Assembly: GCA_965214285.1 (NCBI GenBank)
Contig: OZ243946.1
Span: 2,108,001-2,172,000 of the forward strand
From: G963422745 sp965214285
GTDB lineage: Bacteria > Actinomycetota > Acidimicrobiia > Acidimicrobiales > Aldehydirespiratoraceae
Direction: 5' to 3'
Length of the DNA stretch: 64,000 nt
Part shown: positions 1-9,135 of the stretch, one piece after another
How positions within the stretch are numbered: position 1 is the stretch's first letter
Layout: the number at the start of each line of letters is the position of its first letter
Position numbers and translations under genes: made by a program
The notes under the pieces: model-generated
Told to the model about the DNA's origin: nothing
The model's input: the letters and a program-made list of their open reading frames with translations, nothing else
The model's database searches: none

Positions 1-1227
1 CATCACCTTGTGGCACTCCTCGGCGTTCATGCCAACGGCTGCGAACATCGAGTGCGCCACCTTGCGGCTGTGCGGGAAGGTGCCGTCGGAATGCGGGTAG
101 TCGGTCTCGAACAGGATCTGCTCCACGCCCACCTCGTGGCGCTGCTTGAGGCCCACCAGGTCGTCGAAGATGCAGCCGAACACCCGGCCCCGCACGATCT
201 CGCTGGGCAGCGGGCCGTCGCCGCCGACCCCGCCGCGGCCCTCCTTGAACACCGAGTCCATCCGCTCGACCTGGAACGGCATCCAGCCGACCTGGCTCTC
301 GGCGTAGGCGATCTTGATCTTCGAGAAGCGCTGCAGCGTGCCCGAGAACACCCAGTCGACCATCGAGCCCTCGGCGTTCTGGGCATACAGCGACATCGAG
401 GTGGCCAGCGGCGCGTCGGGCGAGGTGGTGGGCATGCTCGACGACGAGCCGATGTGCATCGACACGGTGGTCTCGGTCTCCTCGCAGGCCTCCCAGAGCA
501 CGTCCCATTCGCCTGAGTACATGCTGGCGCAGCCCAGCTTGGAGGGGTTCTCCGAGAAGGCGATGGCGTGGCTGCCCTTGGCGGCGCAGCGCCGGGTCTC
601 CTCGGCGGCCAGCGCCGGGTCCCACAGCGGCACCAGGGTGAGCGGGATCAGCCGGCTCCTGCCCGCGCCGCCGCCCCAGTCGTCGATGATCCAGTCGTTG
701 TAGATGCGCAGGCACTGCAGGGCGAACGCCTTGTCGTCGCGCTCCAGGAAACCCTGCCCGCAGAATCGCGGGAAGATGTTGGGGTAGTTGATCGCCGCCT
801 CCACGTGGTTGAGGTCCATGTCGGCGAGCCGGGCGGTCTGGTCGTAGGTGCCGGGCCGCAGATCCTCGTACACGGCGGCCACGTTGCGCTGCTGCTCGCG
901 GGGCACCCCGGCAGGGCCGTGCAGGAAGCCGGTCGGCATCACCAGGTCGTCATACAGCCAGAGGTCGCAGAGCTGGCCGTCGGGGTCGTTGCGCTCGAAG
1001 CCGTAATGGCCGCCCTCGAACTTGAGCCGCACCTTCTCCTGCACCACCCGCGGGCCCCTCGGGCGCAGGCTCGGCGGGAGCTGCTGCTGCCACAGATCCT
1101 TGGGCTCCATCACGTGGTCGTCCACGGAGATGATCAGCGGCAGATCCTCAGGCTCGGGGGTGACGCCGTCGGCTATCGGAGCCGCGGGAGCTGTCGCGGC
1201 TTCGGGGGTTGCGGCGGGGTCGCTCAT
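1..1227 (-). CDS. Amidohydrolase family (amidohydrolase_2) protein, 3' end outside window
   Basis: The reading frame starts at ATG 1227-1225 and is still open at base 1, so the C-terminus is missing. The protein has the metal-dependent hydrolase pattern of the ACMSD/amidohydrolase_2 family: an early DDHVME segment (Asp-x-His metal site), a central MHIGSSS segment and a late ETDYPHSDGTFP segment carrying the catalytic Asp. Such TIM-barrel enzymes hydrolyse or decarboxylate small, often aromatic, acids; the substrate cannot be read here. It lies 79 bp downstream of a paralogous gene on the same strand, so the two may be co-transcribed, although a TAGATT -10-like box 6 nt before the ATG suggests its own leaderless promoter. 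Family sure, substrate unknown. Confidence 0.88.
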   Translation of the reverse strand, partial: MSDPAATPEAATAPAAPIADGVTPEPEDLPLIISVDDHVMEPKDLWQQQLPPSLRPRGPRVVQEKVRLKFEGGHYGFERNDPDGQLCDLWLYDDLVMPTGFLHGPAGVPREQQRNVAAVYEDLRPGTYDQTARLADMDLNHVEAAINYPNIFPRFCGQGFLERDDKAFALQCLRIYNDWIIDDWGGGAGRSRLIPLTLVPLWDPALAAEETRRCAAKGSHAIAFSENPSKLGCASMYSGEWDVLWEACEETETTVSMHIGSSSSMPTTSPDAPLATSMSLYAQNAEGSMVDWVFSGTLQRFSKIKIAYAESQVGWMPFQVERMDSVFKEGRGGVGGDGPLPSEIVRGRVFGCIFDDLVGLKQRHEVGVEQILFETDYPHSDGTFPHSRKVAHSMFAAVGMNAEECHKVM

Positions 1228-1233
1228 GGCCCG

Positions 1234-1239
1234 AATCTA
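1234..1239 (-). promoter_or_regulatory. -10 box TAGATT of a leaderless amidohydrolase mRNA
   Basis: TAGATT on the minus strand ends 6 nt before the ATG at 1227, with no Shine-Dalgarno between. The same spacing recurs before many genes in this window. Confidence 0.45.
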
Positions 1240-1306
1240 GCCGCCGCGCCCGCAGCCGTCCTCAGCCGGCTTCAGCCGCCGCCAGCTGCAGAGACCGCCG
1301 CAGGCC

Positions 1307-2512
1307 TCAGGCGATCAGGGCGCCCTTGAGCAGCGCCTCGTTGGGCTCGTCGGGCAGCTCGGTCAGCGGCTCGGCCAGCTCGGCATGCGTCGGCCCGTAC
1401 TGCGCCGCCATAGGCGCCAGGGCGTCCATGTCGAAGCCGTAGATCTCGGCGCAGTTGCCGCCCAGCACCTGGGCCATGTCCTGTGGCGGCAGCTCGCAGA
1501 ACACCTGGCGCAGATGCTCGCGGGTGTAGGGGAACGTGCCCTCGCGGTGCGGGTAGTCCGAGCCCCACATGAACTTGTCGATGCCCAGCTCCAGGCCGGC
1601 GGCAGCGTCCTCGGGGCCGGGCTGGCTGACGCCCAGCCAGCAGTTGCGCTGGAAGTACTCGGTGGCTGAGCGGGGCAGGATGTGCGACTCGTCGTACTTC
1701 AGCTCGCCGGTGCGCCCGGTCTTGCGGATCTGCTCCAGCACGGCGTCCATGCGCGCCAGCATCGGCGGCAGCCACGCCGCGCCCTGCTCGGTCATCACGA
1801 ACTTGAGCCCCGGGAAGCGCTCGAACACGCCCGACAGCAGGAACTGGGCGAACGGCCGGTGCGAGTAGTGGCTCACCTCCATGATGAACAGCAGGTCCGC
1901 GGCGGGGTACGGCCCGTAGTCGGGCGCGCCGGTGCCGCCGTGCAGGTTCACCACGACGCCGCGCTCCTCGCAGGCCCGCCAGATCGGGTCGTAGACGGGG
2001 TCGTGCAGCGGCGCCAGCCAGTCGCAGTCCGGCGGCAGGTTCGGCAGCAGCATCCCGCCGCGCAGGCCGTTGTCGGCGATCCAGTTGACGTCGTCCACGG
2101 CGTCGTCGACGTCGTTGAGGAAAATCTGGCCGATGCCGGCGCGCTGTGCGGCGAAGCGCTCGCAGAAGTCCTTGATCCAGCGGTTGTGGGCGCGGATGCC
2201 GGCGAGGCGGCGCTCGTAGTCGGCGCTGGTCGGCGGGCGGGCGAACAGCACGAAGCTCGGGAAGAACGGCGGGATCGTGTTGGGGAACACCACCTCGGCG
2301 ATCACGCCGTCGCCCCAGAGGTCGCCGTTGCGGGCCTCGTCGTCCCAGTTGCGGGTGCGCCAGCCGCCCTGCAGGTCGCGCCAGGCGTTGCGGTAGCCGC
2401 CGCGCCACTCGTCGAAGTCGTCGTGCCACTTGCTCTCCAGGTACTCCCGGTACTGGGCGTGGCTGCCGCCGGCGTGGCAGTCCGAGGAAATGATCGTGTA
2501 TCGCTCGCTCAT
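1307..2512 (-). CDS. Amidohydrolase family (amidohydrolase_2) protein
   Basis: A 401-residue TIM-barrel amidohydrolase and paralog of the next gene downstream. Metal-site motifs are SSDCHAGG near residue 10, VNLHGGTG in the middle and WGSDYPHREGTFP near residue 320. I chose ATG 2512 over the upstream in-frame ATG at 2545 because the 11 extra residues precede the conserved start MSERYTIISSDCHAG and the sister gene starts the same way (ATGAGCGA). It probably hydrolyses or decarboxylates a small organic acid; the substrate is unknown. The tandem arrangement points to duplication followed by specialisation, or to a two-step catabolic pathway. Confidence 0.88.
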   Translation of the reverse strand: MSERYTIISSDCHAGGSHAQYREYLESKWHDDFDEWRGGYRNAWRDLQGGWRTRNWDDEARNGDLWGDGVIAEVVFPNTIPPFFPSFVLFARPPTSADYERRLAGIRAHNRWIKDFCERFAAQRAGIGQIFLNDVDDAVDDVNWIADNGLRGGMLLPNLPPDCDWLAPLHDPVYDPIWRACEERGVVVNLHGGTGAPDYGPYPAADLLFIMEVSHYSHRPFAQFLLSGVFERFPGLKFVMTEQGAAWLPPMLARMDAVLEQIRKTGRTGELKYDESHILPRSATEYFQRNCWLGVSQPGPEDAAAGLELGIDKFMWGSDYPHREGTFPYTREHLRQVFCELPPQDMAQVLGGNCAEIYGFDMDALAPMAAQYGPTHAELAEPLTELPDEPNEALLKGALIA

Positions 2513-2576
2513 GGGCCCAATCTTTGACGACAACGCGCCGCTCACGCCAACCGGCGCCGTCGGTGGCCCCGGCGAG

Positions 2577-3794
2577 TCAGCCGCGACGCCCTCGGCGCAG
2601 CAGCGGATCGGCCAGCGCCAGGCCGCGGTCGGCCAGCCGCAGGACCCGCCCCGCCGCGCCGGGCGTGTCGGCGTCGACCAGGTTGCCCATCACCTGCAGC
2701 GTGAGGTTCGCTATCGCCTGGGTGCCCACGGCCAGGCGCAGGCCGCTGCGCAGGATCAGCGGACGGCCGATCAGGAAGCTGAAGCGCCGCCCGGTGCGCA
2801 GGAAGGCGTCGAAGCGCTCGCCGATGGCCTTGTCGTACTGCGCCGCGGCATCCGCGGGGGAGGCCGCGAACAGATCCGCGGCGAGGATGCCGGACTCCAG
2901 GCCGTAGTCGATGCCCTCGCCGTTCATCGGGTTGATCAGCCCGGCGGCGTCGCCCACGGCCACCCAGCCCGGCCCGTGGCGGCGCTGGGCGCTCATGGGC
3001 AGCCGCCAGGCCCTGGGCCGCTCCAGGTCCGGCCCCAGGCCCCATTCGTCTTGCACCAGCGATCGGTACGACTCCAGCAGCCGGTTGAGGTTCAGCGAGG
3101 CGAAGCCCTTCATGGTCGACAGCGCGCCGACGCCGATGTTGACGGTGCCGTCGCCGGCCGGGAACATCCAGCCGTAGCCCGGCACCTGCGTGCCCTGCTG
3201 GTCGCGCAGCGTCAGGCAGGCCTCCAGGTGACGGTCGGCGTGGCGCGGCGAGGATGCGTAGGTGCGGATCGCCAGCCCGAACGGCTCAGCCGCGACCCGC
3301 TCGGTGCCCAGCATCCGCGCCACCCGACCGGGCGCGCCGCTGGCGGCCACGGTCAGGCCGGCGGTCACCGTGCGCTCCCCGACGCTCACGCCGGTCACCT
3401 TGCCGTCGTCGTCGAAGACGGGCAGCGCCTCGCTGTCGAAGCGGATTTCCGCCCCGGCCTGCTCGGCGGCTTCGATCAGGCGGGCGTCGAGACGGCGCCG
3501 TGTCCACACCGCACCGTGATCCGCGAAGCGCCCGGTGCGGGGCCAGGGCAGCTCGCGGCGGGTGCGGTTGGCGATCATGCGCAGGCCGTCGATGCGGTGG
3601 GCGTCGGAGAGGTCGATGCCAAGTTCCTCCAGGGCGCTCACCGCCCGCGGGGTCAAGCCGTCGCCGCAGACCTTGTCTCGCCCCGGGGCTGCCTTCTCGA
3701 ACACCTTCACCGTCAGCCCGTGGCGTGCGGCTCGGATCGCCGTGGCAGCGCCGGCCGGCCCGGCGCCGATCACGGCGATGTCGCAGCGCTCCAT
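2577..3794 (-). CDS. Geranylgeranyl reductase family FAD-dependent oxidoreductase
   Basis: A 405-residue flavoprotein. It opens with a Rossmann dinucleotide motif (VIGAGPAGAATAIRAAR, residues 8-24), then the KVCGDGLTPRAV segment typical of the geranylgeranyl reductase family, and later the second FAD motif GWVAVGDAAGLINPMNGEGI. These enzymes saturate isoprenoid double bonds in quinone side chains, chlorophyll precursors or lipids. In an actinobacterium with menB nearby (5720-6634), saturation of the menaquinone side chain (as by mycobacterial MenJ) is a reasonable inference, not shown. It is transcribed away from the TauD-type gene. Length fits the family. Confidence 0.85.
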   Translation of the reverse strand: MERCDIAVIGAGPAGAATAIRAARHGLTVKVFEKAAPGRDKVCGDGLTPRAVSALEELGIDLSDAHRIDGLRMIANRTRRELPWPRTGRFADHGAVWTRRRLDARLIEAAEQAGAEIRFDSEALPVFDDDGKVTGVSVGERTVTAGLTVAASGAPGRVARMLGTERVAAEPFGLAIRTYASSPRHADRHLEACLTLRDQQGTQVPGYGWMFPAGDGTVNIGVGALSTMKGFASLNLNRLLESYRSLVQDEWGLGPDLERPRAWRLPMSAQRRHGPGWVAVGDAAGLINPMNGEGIDYGLESGILAADLFAASPADAAAQYDKAIGERFDAFLRTGRRFSFLIGRPLILRSGLRLAVGTQAIANLTLQVMGNLVDADTPGAAGRVLRLADRGLALADPLLRRGRRG

Positions 3795-3900
3795 GGCTCT
3801 CAGCCTGCCCGCTGGGCGGGCCGTTTCATCTGTCGGCCGTTTCGTCTGCCTGTCGGCCTGCGTTTCCTTCGCGGGCGGCGATGGGGTTTAGTCTCGGCCC

Positions 3901-4956
3901 ATGACCCAGACCGATACAGCGGCCCGCACCTCCGAGAGCGACCCCGGCGCGGCGTCAACATCCGCGCCAGCCGAGGAAGCCCAAACAGCCGAGTCGGTGA
4001 CCCGCACCCCCGAGAGCGGCGCCGACTACGCGGGCTCACGGGTCACGCCCGGACGGGTGGTGATCGAGCCCTACGGCACCGCCCTCGGCCCCTGCATCCA
4101 CCTCAGCGACGAGCGCGCCAGGCTCGCCGCCCCCGTCTTCGAGCACATCACGGTCACGCCCAAAGGCGCCACCCTGGGCGCGGAGGTGTCGGGCATGCGG
4201 CTCTCGGGCGATCTCGACGAGGCCGTGATCGCCGAGATCCGCCAGGCGCTGCTCGACTACAAGGTGCTGATCTTCCGTGACCAGCCGCTCACCGCCGCCG
4301 AGCACGTGAGCTTCGCCCGGCGCTTCGGCGAGCTCGAGACGCATCCGTTCCTGCCCGGCAACACCAGCACCCCCGAGCTGGTCCGCTTCGAAAAGGACGC
4401 CGCCACCGGGGGCTTCGAGAACGGCTGGCATCACGACGTGACCTGGCGGGAGTGCCCGTCGATGGGCGCCATCCTGCGGGCCGTGCAGGTGCCCGCTACC
4501 GGCGGCGACACCGTGTTCTGCGACATGGCTGCCGCCTATGACGGCCTCAGCGCCGAGACCAGGCAGCGCATCGACGACCTGAGCGCCGTCCACGACTACA
4601 TGCTGGCCTTCGGGCGGGCGGTGCCCGACGACAAGAAGCAGGAGATGCGCGAGGCCTACCCGCAGGTCACCCACCCCGTGGTGCGCACCCACCCCGAGAC
4701 CGGTCGCCGGCTGATCTTCGTCAACACCTACTTCACGTCGCACATCGTGGGGCTCGACCCCGAGGAGTCGGTTGCGCTGGTCAAGCAGCTCGCCGCCGAG
4801 GCCGACACCCTGGAGTACCAGTACCGGGTGGCCTGGGAGAACGACATGGTGGTCTTCTGGGACAACCGGGTGGTGCAGCACTACGCCGTGAGCGACTACC
4901 ACCCCGACGTGCGCATCATGGAGCGGGCCAGCATCATCGGCGACCGGCCCTTCTGA
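3901..4956 (+). CDS. TauD/TfdA family Fe(II)/2-oxoglutarate dioxygenase
   Basis: A 351-residue non-haem iron dioxygenase. The iron facial triad is visible as H177 and D179 (GWHHDVTW) and H327 (VVQHYAVSDY), with R338 placed to bind 2-oxoglutarate. Related enzymes oxidise taurine, chlorophenoxyacetates, sulfate esters or similar acids with O2 and 2-oxoglutarate; the substrate here is unknown. The first ~70 residues are rich in Ser, Thr, Ala and Glu and probably disordered, so translation might start later, but ATG 3901 follows a TTTAGT box 8 nt upstream, in keeping with the leaderless promoters in this window. Confidence 0.9.
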   Translation: MTQTDTAARTSESDPGAASTSAPAEEAQTAESVTRTPESGADYAGSRVTPGRVVIEPYGTALGPCIHLSDERARLAAPVFEHITVTPKGATLGAEVSGMRLSGDLDEAVIAEIRQALLDYKVLIFRDQPLTAAEHVSFARRFGELETHPFLPGNTSTPELVRFEKDAATGGFENGWHHDVTWRECPSMGAILRAVQVPATGGDTVFCDMAAAYDGLSAETRQRIDDLSAVHDYMLAFGRAVPDDKKQEMREAYPQVTHPVVRTHPETGRRLIFVNTYFTSHIVGLDPEESVALVKQLAAEADTLEYQYRVAWENDMVVFWDNRVVQHYAVSDYHPDVRIMERASIIGDRPF

Positions 4957-5013
4957 GGCCGCGGGCCGGCGGCGCAGGCGCAGGCTCAGGCTCAGGCTCG
5001 GAGCGGCCCGGCC

Positions 5014-5679
5014 ATGGCGGCGCTGACCGACTGGAACCCGATCCTGCGAGGCGAGTTCGCCAAGCCCTACTGGGCGGATCTGATGAGCTTCGTGGCCGCC
5101 GAGCGGGAGCGTCACGCCGTGTACCCGCCGCACGACGAGGTGTTCGCGGCGCTGCACCTGACGCCGTATGCCCAGACCAAGGTGCTGATCCTCGGCCAGG
5201 ACCCGTACCACGGCGCCGGCCAGGCACACGGGCTGTGCTTCAGCGTGCGTGATGGCGTGGAGGTACCGCCGTCGCTGCACAACATCTTCGCCGAGCTCGA
5301 GTCCGACCTGGGCATCGCTGCGCCGGCGAGCGGCAACCTGGAGCGCTGGGCGCAGGCCGGGGTGCTGCTGTTGAACACCACGCTCACGGTGCGTGCACGC
5401 AAGGCGGCCAGCCATCAGGGCCGGGGCTGGGAGACGTTCACCGACGAGGTGATCGCCGCAGTGAGCGCCAAGCCCGAGCCGGTCGTGTTCGTCCTCTGGG
5501 GCAACCCGGCGCGCCGCAAGAAGCCGCTGATCGACACGGTCCGCCACACGGTGATCGAGTCGCCGCACCCGTCGCCGCTGTCGGCGAACCGCGGCTTCTT
5601 CGGGTCACGGCCGTTCAGCCGGGTCAACGAGGCTCTGATCGCGGCGGGCCGCGAGCCCGTCGACTGGCGCCTCACCTGA
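5014..5679 (+). CDS. ung: Uracil-DNA glycosylase, family 1
   Basis: A 221-residue base-excision repair enzyme that removes uracil from DNA. The water-activating motif GQDPYHGAG has D63 and the Y65 that excludes thymine. The DNA-intercalation loop near the C-terminus reads ESPHPSPLSANRGFFGS. Length and both motifs match family 1 Ung. It starts 57 bp after the dioxygenase gene and ends 40 bp before the convergent menB. Nothing unusual seen. Confidence 0.97.
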   Translation: MAALTDWNPILRGEFAKPYWADLMSFVAAERERHAVYPPHDEVFAALHLTPYAQTKVLILGQDPYHGAGQAHGLCFSVRDGVEVPPSLHNIFAELESDLGIAAPASGNLERWAQAGVLLLNTTLTVRARKAASHQGRGWETFTDEVIAAVSAKPEPVVFVLWGNPARRKKPLIDTVRHTVIESPHPSPLSANRGFFGSRPFSRVNEALIAAGREPVDWRLT

Positions 5680-5719
5680 CCGCCGGCAACCCCGCTTGTC
5701 TCAGGCGACCCCGCTTGTC

Positions 5720-6634
5720 TCAGAAGTACCAGGGGAAGGGGGACCAGTCGGGCGGGCGCTTCTCCAGGAAGGCGTCGCGGCCCTCGGCGGCCTCGTCACT
5801 CATGTAGGTCAGGCGGGTGGCCTCGCCTGCGAACACCTGCTGGCCGATCAGGCCGTCGTCGATCAGGTTGAGCGCGAACTTCGCCATCCGCTGGGCCGTC
5901 GGGCTCTTCGAGTTGATCTCGGCCGCCCACTGAAGGGCCGTGGCCTCCAGCTCGGCGTGGGGCGCCACGGCGTTGCACATGCCCATGGCCAGCGCCTCCG
6001 CCGCTGAGTAGTCGCGGCCCAAAAAGAAGATCTCGCGGGCGCGCTTTTGGCCCACCTGGCGGGCCAGGTACGCCGAGCCGAAGCCGCCGTCGAAGCTGGC
6101 CACGTCGGTGTCGGTCTGCTTGAACACGGCATGCTCGGCGCTGGCGATGGTGAGATCGGCGGTGGCGTGCAGGCTGTGGCCGCCGCCGACCGCCCAGCCC
6201 GGCACCACCGCTATCACCACCTTGGGCATGGTGCGGATGAGCCGCTGCACCTCCAGGATGTGCAGCCGCCCGGCCCGTGCCGGGTCGATGGTCTCGGCGG
6301 TGTCGCCGGATGCGTACTGGTAGCCGCTGCGCCCCCGGATGCGCTGGTCGCCGCCGCTGCAGAACGCCCAGCCGCCGTCTCGGGGCGACGGCCCGTTGCC
6401 GGTCAGCAGCACGCAGCCCACGTCTGGGCTCATGCGGGCGTGGTCGAGGCAGCGATAAAGCTCGTCGACCGTGGCCGGCCTGAAGGCGTTGCGCACCTCG
6501 GGGCGGTCGAAGGCCACCCGCACCGTCCCCTGGCCGAGCGCACGGTGATAGGTGACGTCGACGAGGCCCTCGAAGCCCTCCACGGTGCGCCACGCGGACG
6601 CATCGAAGATCTCCGACACCTGGCGCTCGCTCAT
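5720..6634 (-). CDS. menB: 1,4-dihydroxy-2-naphthoyl-CoA synthase
   Basis: A 304-residue crotonase-fold enzyme of menaquinone synthesis that closes the second ring of o-succinylbenzoyl-CoA. Recognisable segments are FDRPEVRNAFRPATVDEL, FCSGGDQRIRG (oxyanion hole region), VPGWAVGGGHSLH, TDVASFDGGFGSAYLARQVG and the C-terminal RPPDWSPFPWYF, all characteristic of MenB rather than generic enoyl-CoA hydratases. No other men genes are adjacent. ATG 6634 is preceded by TAGCCT 6 nt upstream, a likely leaderless -10 box. Confidence 0.96.
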   Translation of the reverse strand: MSERQVSEIFDASAWRTVEGFEGLVDVTYHRALGQGTVRVAFDRPEVRNAFRPATVDELYRCLDHARMSPDVGCVLLTGNGPSPRDGGWAFCSGGDQRIRGRSGYQYASGDTAETIDPARAGRLHILEVQRLIRTMPKVVIAVVPGWAVGGGHSLHATADLTIASAEHAVFKQTDTDVASFDGGFGSAYLARQVGQKRAREIFFLGRDYSAAEALAMGMCNAVAPHAELEATALQWAAEINSKSPTAQRMAKFALNLIDDGLIGQQVFAGEATRLTYMSDEAAEGRDAFLEKRPPDWSPFPWYF

Positions 6635-6749
6635 GGCGCGAGGCTAGGCCGAAACGCCGCGCACGGCCCGGCGCGGCGGTCTTGCCGACATTGGCATGAG
6701 CTGGTCGGGTAGCCTCGGCGACCGGGAACCGTCCCCCGCAAGACCTTTC

Positions 6750-7907
6750 ATGCCTCACAGCCGTTCTCGTCTCCGACTGAAGCTCTGGCGACTGCTCGCC
6801 GCCTGCGCAGCCCTGGCCTTTGTGCTGCCCGCCGGCGCCCAGGACACCATCGACAGCCTGCGAGACCAGCGCGAGGAAGCCCAGGAGGAGCGGGAAGCTC
6901 TGCTGGCGAAGATCGAGACGCTGAAGAGAGTGGAGCTCCATGAGGCGGAGCGCGTCCTCGAGGAGATCGAAGCAGAGATCGAAGACCAGGAGGGGCGTGT
7001 AGCCGACGGCCGCCGGGCTCTGAGCGACGCCGAGAACGAGGTTCTCCTCCGTGACCAGGCCGCAGCCGCGGCAGCCGCGGAGATCACCCTCACCGAGGCA
7101 GCCATCCGGGTGAGGATGGTCGACGCCTACGTGGGCAGTGCCGTGCCGCCCGAGGACTGGCTCTCGTCTGGCGACCTGACCGAGACCGCCGTCAAGCAGA
7201 CCCTGCTGGAGTTCGCAGCCGGCAGTGAGCGTGAGCTGCTCGACCGTCTGCGCAGCCAGCGCGCCGCTCTGGAGACGCATTTGGTGGCGGGCCAGGAAGC
7301 CAGAGCTGAAGCGGACCGGCTGCTCGCCCAGCTCAACGAGGATCTGGCCGAGCTCGAAGAGCGCAAGCAGCTCCAACAGCGCGCGATCGACGAGATCCGG
7401 GTCCGCATCGGCGATTACGACGCAAGAGCCCTGGCGCTCCAGAGAGAGTCCGAGGACATCACGGACCTGATCCTGGAGAAACAGGCCGCGCTCGCGGATG
7501 TGCCGCCGGAGTCGCGCAAGGGCTTCAGGCGACCCTTGACCGGCGGCTGGGTGTCGTCGCGGTTCGGGCCGCGGGTGCATCCGATCTTCGGGGGCACCCG
7601 CCTGCACGCCGGCATCGACTTCGCCGCCCCCACCGGCACCCCGATCTGGGCGTCCAAGGCGGGCCGGGTGATCTCCGTGGGGTCGCGCACCGGCTACGGC
7701 AACACCATCATCATCGACCACGAAGGACCCGTCGCCACCCTCTACGCGCACCTCTCGGCCTTCGCGGTGCGGACAGGCGACTGGGTCGGCAGCGGCGAGC
7801 TGATCGGCAGAGTTGGCAACACCGGCTGGAGCACCGGCCCGCACCTGCACTTCGAGGTGCGCGTCAACGGCCAGCCCAAGGACCCGGAGCTGTTCATCGA
7901 CGCCTAG
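6750..7907 (+). CDS. Secreted M23 peptidase with N-terminal coiled coil (EnvC/NlpD-like)
   Basis: About 385 residues. Start ATG 6750 was preferred over ATG 6696 because it gives a clean signal peptide (basic MPHSRSRLRLKLWR, hydrophobic core, cleavage after PAGA). Residues ~35-250 are Glu/Arg/Leu-rich and strongly coiled coil. The C-terminal M23 endopeptidase domain has the zinc site H286-xxx-D290 (LHAGIDF) and HxH at 365-367 (HLHFEV). It should cut peptidoglycan cross-links, or activate an amidase if degenerate; all zinc ligands are present, so activity is likely. The TAG stop lies inside the CCTAGC target duplicated by IS copy 1, so the insertion left the protein intact. The next native gene is a wall amidase. 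Confidence 0.9.
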   Translation: MPHSRSRLRLKLWRLLAACAALAFVLPAGAQDTIDSLRDQREEAQEEREALLAKIETLKRVELHEAERVLEEIEAEIEDQEGRVADGRRALSDAENEVLLRDQAAAAAAAEITLTEAAIRVRMVDAYVGSAVPPEDWLSSGDLTETAVKQTLLEFAAGSERELLDRLRSQRAALETHLVAGQEARAEADRLLAQLNEDLAELEERKQLQQRAIDEIRVRIGDYDARALALQRESEDITDLILEKQAALADVPPESRKGFRRPLTGGWVSSRFGPRVHPIFGGTRLHAGIDFAAPTGTPIWASKAGRVISVGSRTGYGNTIIIDHEGPVATLYAHLSAFAVRTGDWVGSGELIGRVGNTGWSTGPHLHFEVRVNGQPKDPELFIDA

Positions 7908-7920
7908 CTGTACTCGGCAG

Positions 7921-8883
7921 TTAGGTTGGTGACACTCGGCTGATGGGTGGGTGTCCTCCGAGGGCGTGGTGCCATCGGTGGTGATTGTAGTCGTGGAGGA
8001 AGGGTTCGAGGGCTTGGCTGCGTTGGTGGTTGGTGGTGTAGACGCGGCGGTAGGCCCATTCGGTTTGCAGGGTGCGGTGGAAGCGTTCGACTTTGCCGTT
8101 CTGCCAGGGGCAGTGGGGTTTGATGAGCCTGTGTTTGGCGCCGATCTGGTCCAGGGCGTCGGCGAAGGCGAAGCTGGTGCGGTAGGCGAAGGCGTTGTCG
8201 GTCATGACCTCTTCGATGCGTTCGATGCCGTGTGAGGCGAAGAACTCGCGTGCGCGCAGCGCGAACCCGGCGCAGGCCTCGGCGGTCTCGCTGTCGAGGA
8301 TCTCGGTGTAGGCGAGGCGGCTGTGGTCGTCGACTGCCGAGTGCAGGTAGTCGAAGCCGACCTTCTGGCGTTTGGGGGCTTTGCCGCGTCCGTGGGCTTT
8401 CCAGCCGCCCCCGTCGGGGATGCGCCCGAGCTTCTTGACGTCGACGTGGACCAGCTCGCCTGGCCGTTCGCGCTCATAGCGCAGCGCCGTGGTCCTCGAG
8501 GCGCGCATCGGCTGCCCGGTGATCGGGTCGAGCTGGTACAGCCTGGGCATCCCCGCCCGCTGCAAGATCGCGGTGACCGTGCGCGCCGGCACGCCGGTGA
8601 ACCGGCTCAGCCACTCAGGGCCCCGCCGGTGCTCGATGCGCGCAGCGAGCACCTTCTCCTCGACGTCGGGCGGCGTCTGACGCGCACAGAAATGCGGGCG
8701 AGACGACCGGTCATGAAGACCCTCATAGCCCTCCTCGTCGAAGCGCTTCAGCCACCTGTGCACGCACTGGCGGCTCACCATCGACATCCGCGCCACATGA
8801 GCCACAGGCAGCCCATCGACACGGACCCGATCCACCAGCCTGCAACGGCCCTCATAGGCCAAAGGGGCATTACGATGTGACAT
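7921..8883 (-). CDS. IS481-family transposase (copy 1)
   Basis: A 320-residue DDE transposase. An N-terminal helix-turn-helix (about residues 10-50) binds the ends. The catalytic triad reads D148 (VHVDVK), D229 (VMTDNA) and E266 (NGKVERFH), a DD(36)E spacing. I chose ATG 8883 over the in-frame ATG at 8913 because AGGAGG ends 6 nt upstream of it; the upstream ATG has no ribosome site and lies in a hairpin loop. This copy has Phe at 232 and 238, while copy 2 has Leu at both. Probably active or recently active. Confidence 0.95.
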   Translation of the reverse strand: MSHRNAPLAYEGRCRLVDRVRVDGLPVAHVARMSMVSRQCVHRWLKRFDEEGYEGLHDRSSRPHFCARQTPPDVEEKVLAARIEHRRGPEWLSRFTGVPARTVTAILQRAGMPRLYQLDPITGQPMRASRTTALRYERERPGELVHVDVKKLGRIPDGGGWKAHGRGKAPKRQKVGFDYLHSAVDDHSRLAYTEILDSETAEACAGFALRAREFFASHGIERIEEVMTDNAFAYRTSFAFADALDQIGAKHRLIKPHCPWQNGKVERFHRTLQTEWAYRRVYTTNHQRSQALEPFLHDYNHHRWHHALGGHPPISRVSPT

Positions 8884-8944
8884 TGAAGACCTCCTGGCCT
8901 CGGTAGCTGTCATTGAACGACACCACGATCCCAGGAGGTCTTCA
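8884..8944 (-). promoter_or_regulatory. Hairpin sequestering the transposase ribosome-binding site (copy 1)
   Basis: Two perfect 14-bp arms, TGAAGACCTCCTGG at 8884-8897 and CCAGGAGGTCTTCA at 8931-8944, flank a 33-nt loop. The arm next to the start codon contains the AGGAGG site, so any transcript entering from outside would fold it away. IS10 and IS50 use this logic to avoid activation by outside transcription. The same structure is in copy 2 at 13454-13514. Confidence 0.7.
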
Positions 8945-9135
8945 CCCCCGTCAACCTGTCACCAACCTCTCTGCCGAGTACACCTAGCAGCACCCGCGTC
9001 CCCATGAGGGGCCGGAGGTCACGGGCCTTGCGGGGTCGCCGCCGAGGCGCGGCGGGGCGCTCGGCAGAGCCTGCCCTGCACGGCGGCGCGAGCGCCCGCA
9101 GGCAAACGCCGGGTCGGGCCGCAGGGTCTGTGTCC

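Larger units (their letters stand above)
7909..8982. mobile_element. IS481-family insertion sequence, copy 1 (1074 bp)
   Basis: Both ends begin TGTACTCGGCAG and form imperfect terminal inverted repeats of about 26 bp with 2 mismatches. The element is flanked by a perfect 6-bp duplication, CCTAGC, at 7903-7908 and 8983-8988. This fits the NCTAGN target preference and 6-bp duplication known for IS481. One transposase gene fills the element on the minus strand, its TAA stop lying in the left inverted repeat. It differs from copy 2 at two bases (8172 and 8190). It sits between the M23 gene stop and the SpoIID/amidase gene. Confidence 0.96.
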
